From Eupeodes corollae (lineage: Eukaryota; Arthropoda; Insecta; Diptera; Syrphidae): 64,000 nucleotides of DNA. Position 1 is the first letter of the stretch; each line of letters opens with the position of its first letter. Location: assembly GCF_945859685.1 (NCBI RefSeq), contig NC_079147.1, positions 68,416,946-68,480,945 on the forward strand. Direction: 5' to 3'. Shown one piece after another: positions 1 through 9,429 of the stretch. A program made the position numbers and the translations under genes. Below the pieces are notes generated by a model. The model was not told the origin of the DNA. It did no database searches and was given only the letters and a program-made list of their open reading frames with translations.

Positions 1-984
1 GCCCTGTTGTATATGGTACAGTGAAATTGTAATTCATTTCGGTATTAGGCCATTTCCTTGTCCAGAGTGTAACAGTTCCACGTAAAACAATTGCTGACTG
101 AAACTGAACTGGAACTAGAACTGAAACTGAAGTAGATTTGCGAAAAAGTGTGTCGACTTTAACTTCCTTTGTTTGGGTTGTGTATTTGTATTTGTTATAC
201 ATACCGTTATACCGACCGACGCGACAAACATTTCAAACCATTTTCTGCCGTCGGTCGCATCCGTCCACCATTTTTAATATAATTTTTCAAAATGCTACCA
301 ATATACGAAAACAAATACGGCGCGGTGGTGGCGGGGCAATAGCAATGGCAATGGCAAATACCCATCTGGGCCTTTCTTCTCGAAGCCAATTTTAGATTTA
401 CTTTGCTGTTTTATTTATTGTCCTTTGTGCCTTTGTCATTGTTGTTGCTGTTGTTGTTGTTATTGTCTAGTGTACTTAGGTTGCTTTTAGTAGAGAGTAG
501 CTTTTAAAGGCGGGGAGATTTGTTTAGGTACATAAATCGATTTGTTATGCTCGATTTCATGGGGTCGGGAATTTGCCGAATTCGCTGGAATTATGAATAA
601 TTCAATTCTTAATAAGACAGGGCTGGAATTCAAGGTACGGGTATTGTTTGTTCTCGCACTTGTTTTTAAATTTGCATACAGAATCAAGAAGTTATGGTAA
701 CATTCAAACTCGCTTTTTTCTTTGAAAACATTAGCCTAGATTGCTTCAACTTAACCGATTCAAGCGGTGCAACAGTTCGTAGAGACCCAGGCTTGGTTAC
801 AATTTGTAACTATTCCCATGTGATAATTGAGGGAACCTAAAGTTTATATGCCTAATCTGAGTTACAGAAGATGTTTGGAGATCTTAGTTTTAGAAATTTC
901 AGTGCTATTTACGAAAATATCATGTATGACAGACGCCAAAATGATTGGTCTAGACCTCTTACATCAGATGTACCAGGGGTGTAC
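1..984. other. Non-coding AT-rich DNA
   Basis: No coding frame here is convincing. The open frames are under 90 codons and match no family I recognise. A short impure GTT/GCT trinucleotide run lies near 440-466. I see no RNA gene or transposon signature. It is probably intergenic or intronic host DNA. Confidence 0.5.
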
Positions 985-2640
985 AGGTGATTCTTCAAAA
1001 AAATAGCTAAGGTATTTAAAGAAAAACCAATCTTTTTTCAATTTTGGTATTGTTTATTATGTGAGGATTATGAACAAAACAAAAAATTAGTACAAACTTC
1101 ATGAAGAAAAGAAAATACAACAAATTAGGCAAAGTAGGAAATAAAAGGTAACAAAATTGCACGTAGAGTAATAAAAACTTAACTATGTATAATTATGTTA
1201 TGTAAGTTTTAGTAGCCAGTGTGATAACCTTTCGCTTTTATAACATCCTGAAGGCAATTCTTAAAAGAGAGAGCTAGTTTTGAAGTGACTTCCGGCGAAA
1301 TTTTGTTAAATTCTTCCAATATAACGGCTTTTAGCTAGTTTTTCTTACTTATTTTTGATTCTCGGACCTTTCTTTCTAAATAGTCATAAAGATGCTCAAT
1401 GGGGTTAGGGTCTTGGGATTAGGGAGGATGAGGCAATTGCGATTTAACATTATAGAGAAGCCACTTTAAAATTTAACAAGCTTTTTGTAAATTAGCTCTT
1501 ACTTCAGCTGTAAAATAAGTTCACAAATCAAAAAGAATTTAAACGTAAGCGACAAACTGCGGATTTAAAACATGCGTTATGAGTGTGCGGAACTATATCG
1601 TGTGGAATGGTTCTTATTTCATTTCTTACTTCTTCTCACTTTTTAAATTTTAAATAAAATATGGCCGGATGGGCGGGAAGTTTGAAAATTATACCAAACA
1701 TTTCAGTTCACAATAGTGCAATTTTTTAACTGATATAATTATTGTAATTTAAAGTTAAACTAAATTGTTTTTTATTCAGATTTTAATTTTAGTAAATTCA
1801 TTTTATAAAAATTCGTATTAACAAAACACCACTCCTTTACTATCCTTGATGAATGTTTAGGATCGTTGTCTTGCACAATCAAAAAGTCGTCTTTAAGGCC
1901 AAGTTTTAAAGCGCTGGCTTTCAAATTTTCTTTTAAAATTTGTAAATATTTTTGTATCCATTGTTATTTCCATAAAAACTAAATTTTCCACACCATTGGA
2001 CCTCATAGCTCCCCAGATCATAACATTTCCGCCTCCATGTTTCACCGTTAATTACAAATTCTTCACATCTAATACTGTGTTTGGTTTCCTTCACACAAAT
2101 CTGCTACCGTACGACCCAAACACATTCTTCCAGAAATCATCATCTGGTATCGAAATGTATGCATTCGCATTGTTCAAGCGTTTTGAAACGTTTGCTTTTG
2201 AAATATAGGGTTTTTTTCGTACCGTGCGACCATTAAATCCTTTTTAATTCAGAAAGTTCCGAAAAGTTTCAACAGCTTTTTTAGGAACACTTAACATGGG
2301 ATCAGGTTTTACCATTCTTTCAATTTTTCGTTCCATATGAGCGTCTAGTATTTTGTTTTTGACCTCTTCCTGGGGCCACTTCAAAGCTTTTATTTTTCAA
2401 ATAATTTTTAATACATCCAGAACTGTAGACCGTGGTCTACCAATAGTTGACGATAACTCAGCATAACTTTTTCTGTCGTTTCTTAGTTTAAAAATCAGTT
2501 TTCTTACTTCAAAAGGGACTTTTTTATGAGAAGCCTTCATTTTCAAAATAAACTTCGCAAAATAAAAAACCTTACGAATTTTTGAAAAAGGCAACCCCTA
2601 TGCTTCTCAACCATTTAATAGTTATTTTTAATAAAATCTT
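985..2640 (-). mobile_element. Tc1-like DNA transposon remnant, copy 1
   Basis: Read on the minus strand this follows the order of a Tc1-family (DD34E) transposase. The N-terminal helix-turn-helix is at 2594-2397 (KLRNDRKSYAELSSTIGRPR). A second DNA-binding block follows at about 2335-2180 (MERKIERM, then NGRTVRKK and VSKRL). The core strand KHGGGNVMIWGAM is near 2045-2005. The second catalytic Asp is in QDNDPKHSS near 1880-1840, and the catalytic Glu region is in NPIEHLYDY near 1410-1380. There are stop codons and frameshifts, and about 360 bp of foreign AT-rich DNA splits the region between the second Asp and the Glu. I could not prove terminal inverted repeats, so the ends are approximate. 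Such enzymes cut and paste the element at TA sites, but this copy is dead. Fragments at 11.8 kb, 13.6 kb and 20.7 kb belong to the same family. Confidence 0.85.
1466..1828. mobile_element. About 360-bp AT-rich insertion inside Tc1 copy 1
   Basis: In the related copy at 20.7-21.4 kb the block around PKHSTMLIREF runs straight into LLYNVISKLPHPP. Here the same two blocks (PKHSSRIVK near 1840 and WLLYNVKSQLPHPP near 1455) are separated by about 360 extra bases. The flanks share a similar short string (AAAGGAGTGG against TTAAAGTGG on the minus strand), which could be a decayed target duplication. The insert has no coding frame. It is likely a non-autonomous element, but I do not recognise the family and the ends are good only to about 10 bases. 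Confidence 0.5.
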
Positions 2641-3395
2641 TATGAATGCCGACATATCTTTATCGTTCAAAAAATCCGTCACCTCTGAAAACGCCTAGTT
2701 ATGCCATATATTTAGAAACAGGACTTACAGAACTTCTAACAAGCACCCTAAAGTCTCAAGCTGACTACATCATCAAAGTGTGCAGCAACCATCAGAGCAC
2801 AAGACTTTCGAAAAAAACTTTCTTCTTTTATATGAGCTGAGAAACAAGGACTGGTGGTTTAGAAGATATCAGTGCAGTGAAATTGGATGATGATTTCAGC
2901 AATGTAAACCATGTAAAAGAACAAAATAATGTACAGTATCATATAGAAAAAATTAGGATATAATGAGGCACTCACTTATAGAAGAAGCTCAAGACTCATT
3001 CAGTAGAATAATCTACATTCGGCTCAGCTATAATCTTAGTTCCAGAAATTATTTCAAGGATTAACTGAATTATGAAGAGATATCTCTAATCTTTAAAGCA
3101 AGATATGAAGTTCTCAACTTAAATGGAAGTCCTAAAAATGGTAGTTTTAACAAATTCTGTACACTGGGCGACTTAACATCAAAAGAAGATTGTCTTCATT
3201 TCATTGGTATCTGTCCAATATTCAAAACTCAAAGACGCTACTTTTTCTACCCTACAAGAGACTATTAACATCCTTAACGAACATGATTGGAAATCGTTAA
3301 GTACATTTTTGAAAGATATTTACAAGTGTAGATAGTTATTAATAACAGAATTCTATTTAATTCAAAACATATATAAATTCAAATCTTCTTAATTT
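2640..3395 (+). pseudogene. L1-like LINE, C-terminal end of ORF2
   Basis: The frames here match the region after the reverse transcriptase in an insect L1-like group. A block containing TPSYAIYLETGLTELLTSTL lies at 2690-2750. After several stops it is followed by a helical block and a Cys/His motif (FCTLGDLTSKEDCLHFIGIC) near 3155-3215, which corresponds to the C-terminal zinc-binding segment (Cys, Glu-Asp, His, Cys). The minus-strand copy at 39.7-42.2 kb has the homologous C-terminus (CNLCYLKECENVFHFVVRC), so the two are relatives. The catalytic domain is absent, so this is a heavily 5'-truncated, frameshifted relic. The 3' end is set approximately at the T-rich tract before the next element. 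Confidence 0.65.
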
Positions 3396-3425
3396 TTTTT
3401 TTGTCAACCTGACTGATGGCATAGC

Positions 3426-4937
3426 CTTACTTACTTACTTACTTAAGGTGGCGCTACAGTCCGGGCGGACCTGGGCCTAAACCAACATGCGTCTCCAGCC
3501 AGCTCGGTCCCTAGCTAGCTGTCTCCAGTTTCGCACGCAAAGTTTGTTGAGGTCCTCTCCCACCTGGGTGCGCCACCTGAGTCGCGGTCTTCCTCTACTG
3601 CGCCGTCCCTCGGGATCGGATTCGACATCTAAGCCGTTGTACTTTAATTCTGCTAACTATGTCAGTGTCGCTGTACAGCCCGTACAGTTCGTCGTTATAT
3701 CTTCTTCTCCATTCTCCATCGTTGCGTACAGGCCAAAAAAACCATAAATGAGAACCGGGATGATGAGTGTCTTATAGACGGTGTTTTAAGATGCTCGAGA
3801 GAGGACTTTACTTCTCAATTGCCTTCTTAGTCCAAAGATGCAGCAATTTGCAGGAGTTATTCTTCGTTTGATTTCAGCGTTGGTGTCGTTGACTGTGTTT
3901 ATAGCGTTGCCTAGGTAGGCAAAGTCCTTAACGACCTCGAAGTTATAACTGTCCGTGATGACGTTTTGTCCAAGACGTCTTTGTTTAGTGCCTTTAGTGT
4001 GTTTTTTGATGACAGCATATACTTGGTCTTGCCCACATTGACCACTAAACCCATCTTCTTCGCTTCTGTCGCAATGCTCAAAAACGCTCCACTGACATCA
4101 CGCTTTGATCTCACAATTATTTCAATATCATCTGCGGACCTTTGGAAGATTGTGCCTCTAGTGTTGACGGTTGAGTTTTGCACAATTCTTTCCAGAACGA
4201 TGTTGAAGAAGTCGCATGACAGGGCATAGCCTTGTCTAAAACCTTTTTTGATACCAAATGCATCGGTGAGATCTTTTCCGACCTTGGTAGAGCAGCGTGC
4301 GTTCTCCATCGTCATTCTGCACAAACGGAATGTTTGACAGGGATGCTAAAACTAGACATTGCTCTGCAGAGCTTTTCCCTATGGATGCGGTCATACCCGG
4401 TTTTAAAATCGATGAAGAGATGGTTGGTATCAATTTTAAGCTACTGGGTTTTTTCGAAGATCTGCCGTAGTGTGAAAATTTGGTCGATAGTGGACTTTTC
4501 TGGTCTGAAGCCACAGTGATAATGACCTACAAGGTTGTCTGGGAGCGGCTTCAGAGGTTCACATAATATGGCACGGAGGATCTTATATGCAATGTTAAAG
4601 AGACTGATGCCCTTGTAGTTGGCGCAATTAAGAGGGTCTCCTTTTTTATGTATTGGGGAAACTATGCTCATCGGGCATGCTTTCTTCCGACCATATTTTG
4701 CAGATGAGTTGGTGCATGCTCGGTACCAATACCTGTTGTGGCATCCTTCAATCTTCTCAATTGCGAGCTTATCATGCTCTCTTTTTTCCATCTAAGAAGC
4801 CTGTATTCCTCTCTCCTCTTTTACTCCTAGAGCTCGCGGGGTTTTCATGTGATGGCCGTGTGAAACCTAGCACTTCAGAAGCGGCATCCCTGATGGCTGC
4901 AAGGCAATGTTGCCACTGGTTTTCATCGGAAAAAGAC
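3426..4937 (-). mobile_element. RTE-type LINE, copy A (5'-truncated)
   Basis: The minus strand encodes a degenerate RTE-clade reverse transcriptase. In coding order, a start of the RT linker lies near 4930-4800. The fingers/palm block is at 4791-4441 (DPLNCANYKGISLFNIAYKI, then CGFRPEKSTIDQIFTLRQI). The block MTMENARCSTKVGKDLTDAF and FRQGYALSCDFFNIVLERIV is at 4324-4180, and the thumb and C-terminal region reaches 3480. The usual YADD box is damaged: the sequence reads SADDIEII at about 4135. The element ends in the GGCGCTACAG block and a (TAAG)n tail, seen on the plus strand as repeated CTTA at 3426-3446. The endonuclease half is missing, and several frameshifts and stops show that it is dead. 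Confidence 0.9.
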
Positions 4938-5282
4938 GAGATATAGATGACCGCACATACTGACTTATAAACTTTCTTAGTTCACCTCACTATCCCAAAA
5001 AACGAGTCATAACTTATGATGGGAAGTTCATACAAAATTGGGTATGCAGCTGTGTGTATCATTTTGTAAATTTTGAATGTGAACACAGAAGGCGTTGCAT
5101 CCACCCACCTTTCATGTATTTGGGTAGCTATGGGATTTAAAGAACTAAAACACAAAATTGTTGTTTATGATAAGGGTCGTTTTTGGAGGTTGCTTTATGA
5201 TACCGTCATTTTAATCTAATTTAATTCCTTTCCTAGATTACTAATCTTCCTATACGCTCACATAGGATCATATTTTGTCAAG
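4938..5282. other. Spacer between two head-to-head RTE copies
   Basis: This AT-rich, non-coding stretch separates the 5' ends of the inverted RTE copies A and B. I see no RTE homology or other recognisable feature. Confidence 0.5.
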
Positions 5283-7078
5283 TGCGGAGGAAGAATAAGC
5301 GGAGGCCCTAGACTGCTATAAAGCAGACATCACCGCCATCCAGGAAATATGATATGCACGCACGCCCCCAGAGAAGAGAAAGACTACAACACCAAAGATA
5401 TGTTCTTCGAGCTCTTAGACAAAACATGTGAGCAGTATCCTACCTACGATATTAAAATAGTTCTGGGTGACTTTAATGCCAAGCTTGGAAGAGAAGACAT
5501 CTTTGGTGGAATAATCGGGAAGAACAGCCTGCACGACAACACTTTATTTAGGCTCATAGATTTGGCTGCGGGGAGAAACGTCATGGTAGCCAATAATCGT
5601 TTTCCACACCTCAACATCCACAAAGGAACTTCGACTTCTACAGATCAATCTACCGTCAACCAGATTGACCATATTGCGATCGACGCCAGACACGCTTCCA
5701 GCATCATGGATGTACGAACTTTCCGAGGAGCTAACATTGACTCGGACCATTTCCTCGTTGTAGCCAAGGTAGAACTTCGAATTTTCAGACCCAAGGCAAA
5801 ACAGGGAGGTGCTGGGAGAAGGTACAACGTCGAACGGCTACAATCGCCAGAGATCACCAAATCCTTTTCCGACCGAGTTACAAGTAACCTCTCTCTAAGG
5901 TCTCTGCCGCCAACACAATGTATCAAACACTAGTCAGTCAGTCAGTCAATCAGAGAAGCCGACTCTGATGTGCTGGGTTTCAAGAAACCCCTGGTTTGAT
6001 CGGCTGGCAAATGCAGCCAAACAAGAGGCACGCAAAGCGGCGCTGCATAAAAGGACGAGAGGTGCTCATGAGATCTACAAGCAGAAGAGGCGAGAGGAAT
6101 GCCGACTTCTCAAAAGGAAAAGAAGAGGGCATGATAAGCGTGCGGTTGAAGATGTTGAGAGTCTTAAGAGCAGGAATGAAGTTCGAAAGTTTTATGAACA
6201 GGTGAAACGAAATTCACAGGTACATAAACCTAGAACCGAAGGCTACAAAGACGAAAGTGGAAACATCATAGTGGAACCGTAGTCAATGCTAAGGATATGG
6301 AAGGACCACTTCTGCAGACTGTATAACGGCGACGACGAACTGAATTCCACTGTCAGGCAGGATGATCCATTCAATATAAACGATGAAAGCCAACAATCCC
6401 GTCCTCCAGACTTAGACGAAGTAAAGATTGCCATATCTAAGCTGAAGTCTAATAAGGCCGCTGGATGGCTTGAATTCCGAGCTCTGTAAAGCAGGATAAG
6501 TTGGTAAGGAGCATGCACCAACTTATCTGTCAGATATGGTCGGAAGAAACCATGCCCGATGAATGGAACCTCATTATTGTTTGCCCGATCCTGAATAAAG
6601 GAGACCCTCTAATCGCACCAACTATAGAGGAATCAGTCTACTCAACATCGCCTATAAAATCTTCTTTTACGTAATATGTGAACGTCCAAAGCCCATCGCC
6701 AATAACATGATAGATTGATATCAGTGTGGTTTTAAACCAGGAAAGTCCACACTCGATCAAATATTCACATACGACAGATCCGGGAAAACACCAAGAACGT
6801 CAAATCATAACATGAGTATGCATAGAACAAAGTAGACACAGCCAGAAGGTTTAAAGTCAAACGATTAAGATGGCTGGGTCACGTAGAGCGCATATGGACA
6901 CAAATTGTCAGGCCCGAAAAGTTTTTCAAGGCAGAGTTGAATCACGGATCATGCGGCGTGCTCAAGTGGATAGTGCGCTCACCCAACTTGAGGTGCGCAA
7001 CTGGAGACATGTAGCTAGGGACCAAGCTAGTTTGTTGATTTAGGCCCTAGTTCCCACAGGACACCTTAAGTTGGAAGT
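5283..7078 (+). mobile_element. RTE-type LINE, copy B (internally deleted)
   Basis: This plus-strand RTE relic begins in the endonuclease domain (AITA-like block near 5325). An open frame at 5349-5933 carries the apurinic/apyrimidinic-type endonuclease motifs: VLGDFNAKLGRED near 5460-5500 and the catalytic SDH of NIDSDHFLVVAKV near 5735-5765. The linker (basic, Arg/Lys-rich) is at 5968-6282, and the start of the reverse transcriptase (KIAISKLKSNKAAG) is at 6425-6465. From about 6480 the frame breaks, and at about 6780-6840 most of the RT palm and thumb has been deleted, joining the fingers directly to the C-terminal WLGH-type region. The 3' end lies at a degraded TAAG tail near 7066-7078. Confidence 0.88.
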
Positions 7079-8640
7079 AAGGATAACTTTTAAGAGATTC
7101 ACTGCAGACCATTAAATTGTTGATAGTAAATCCACATAAACACTTGCAATTTGTCTAAAAAGCTTTAAAAATTCTGACTTTGGTGTAAAATGTGAGAACC
7201 ATTTTCCCACATAAAATTTGTGTTATAATTCACTCTTATGGCCATATAGTATTTCATAGAATTTCGATCATGCAGAATTTTAAAATCATAACAACATCAT
7301 AGGGCATAAATAATCTCATTTTAGAAGGGCATAATTATATTTTTGAGGCACATCCATTACAAGAGTTTCAAACAAACCCATAAATTACACAAAAATCACG
7401 GCCTAAAGTTAAACCAGTTTCATAATATTCAAAATCAATACGCTTACCATCAAACATAAAACCAAAGTAAAACCAAATCCGTGTGTATCCTGAAGTTGGC
7501 CAAAAAAAATATAGGCATAAATATACTCACTACACTAAAACATCATCCTACCACTCATTGAATTATTTGAAAGGTACACATATCCACTTCGACTACATTT
7601 ATGTTGGAAAATATTTTATTTTATTTAAAAAAGAAATCACCTCGATAATGGATATCAAAACCTGAAACAATATACCGGATTAGAATGCTCACAATAAAAA
7701 AAAAAAGAAGACAATAAACCTTTTCAGCTTCCGACCACAAATCCATCCCCATTATAGTCTATTTCACTGGAAACTCGGGGTAGATATGGTAGAAGTATAG
7801 AAACCAAAATCTGCCAGAAGCAAACACCAAAAACACACGCGCTGGCTGGACCAAAACTCGTGTAGGTTCAGAAATCAGGAGAGAGGAAAATCTATAGGAG
7901 TTGATTTACTGCAGTGTCCTGCTACCGGCCGCAGCCCAACCCTTCCTCGTGTCGCAATACTGACCGCAAGGAAGAATGCATACACCAACTCTGAACCACA
8001 CTCACCCACCACATCCCTACATCGTCGTCGTTGGTCGTCGTATAACTCTTATCCCTTCTAAGTGGACAGAGGACCACCATCTCACTCTGATGTTGATGCA
8101 CTCTGACCTTTCAAGGGAGCTTAGCAAACAATGCGGAGGATGTTGGAAAAGCAGGAGTAGCGTTAAAAATGAAATGTGTAAAAAATGTCCTGAAAATGGC
8201 GGCAAAATCTCTCAGCAAATTTCTATGGCAAATTGCAGTTTAACGCCTTCAGCAAAATTGAGAATTGAGCTTCAACAGCGTTCCCCGCGCCTTCCCGCGG
8301 CACATTTCAGCTTCCCCTTTCACCATTTAATTTCGTTGTTGCTCCCTCTGGCTTTCACGGTTTGAAGCATTTGCAAGTGACGAGGCTAAGCAATCGAACA
8401 GTGTAGGTTCGTTGTAGTTCCTAATGGCGGTCGTGCTGAACCAGGCCGGGCTGCTGGAAGGGTGGTCGTTGTAACGGGTATAGGTTTGGGGTGTGATGTG
8501 TTTTCCTTTGGCAAATAAGGACCGAATGAAAAATTATTTATGGATTTCTTCATGGGCCCTCACTCTCACAGTCTCACACTCATCTCACCTCACTCTTGTG
8601 TCCGTTTTTCGTTTTCGAGTGTCATTTTGCTATGTTGGGC
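7079..8640. other. Non-coding, apparently unique DNA
   Basis: 7079-7900 is AT-rich without any recognised repeat. 7900-8640 is richer in GC than its surroundings and contains a 129-codon open frame (7976-8365) with no recognisable domain, no obvious start context and low-complexity His/Pro/Leu composition, so I do not call it a gene. The segment could be host regulatory or transcribed non-coding sequence; nothing in the sequence decides this. Confidence 0.4.
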
Positions 8641-9429
8641 ATTAGAGTCATGTGCGCAGTTAAATGCTGTGCAAAATGTCCATTTGGCCGGATATGAAAT
8701 GCCAGGATAAAGTTAAGTGCAAGAGAAGTTGTACAATGGAACAACATTATTCAGGAGGGGACTCTTACATCAATCAGGGATAAGGCTCTTCCAAACCTTT
8801 AAAAAAATACTTTCCAAAGAGATGGTACCATTTTTGAAAATCGAATTTCTAAAGATATCCTCTGGAAACTAATTTGAATTTTATTCAGATAAGGATCCAA
8901 GTCAATGGTCATGAGTTTCTGAAAAGAATCCAAATCATATCGCCCTAGAATGTGCTGTTTCAATGTCAAATACGCTGCTGTGACTTCTGTGTCAGTTTTG
9001 ATGTTGCTGATGTAGCACACTCGCTTTAGTGCGGGATATTAAGATCAGAAGTGAAAGTAAATTCAGAATAGAGATGCAAGAGGGTTCATTTCCTTTGTCA
9101 TTTTTGGTTGCACAACTACACGCATTAACTGGATGATAAGAGAATCCTTGTTTGGGTCAACCACCGTCTTACATAGGGTACAATGGAACGATATTATTCA
9201 GTAGTTATGCAAAAACTCCACAGGGAAATAGAGTTAGTGCACTTCAATGAAATGGCGATGGAATTTATTCAGTACAGATTCTAGAATCAAGTTGGAAATG
9301 AGGCGGTATATTATTATAGGGGGGATGCTTATCACAGCACAGGGAAACTTTAAAATTTTTAGTAACTTTTTGTGGATTTTAAGGGTTCTTTAAGTTTATT
9401 TTAAGAAGATTTTATTCTTAAATCAAGGG
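8641..9429. other. Degenerate region with possible LINE ORF1 scrap
   Basis: A minus-strand frame at 9020-8799 (MCYISNIKTDTEVTAAYLTL, later YDLDSFQKL) resembles the C-terminal part of ORF1 proteins of insect Jockey/CR1-type LINEs in general pattern, but the match is from memory and weak. Two short, similar strings (GTACAATGGAAC followed by ATTATTCAG) occur near 8731 and 9178, hinting at a duplicated or repeat-derived segment. No complete gene is visible. Confidence 0.3.

Noticed and set aside
138..395. Overlapping open frames of 60-86 codons on both strands
   Set aside because: Low-complexity composition, no domain, no splice or promoter support; expected by chance in AT-rich DNA.
985..2640. 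Terminal inverted repeats of Tc1 copy 1
   Set aside because: CAGGGGTGTACAGG-like and CATAGGGGTTGCC-like strings at the two sides are only loosely similar; not enough to call TIRs.
7976..8365. 129-codon frame as a possible host gene
   Set aside because: No recognisable domain, repetitive His/Pro/Leu content and no conserved feature; kept only as part of an unexplained GC-richer stretch.
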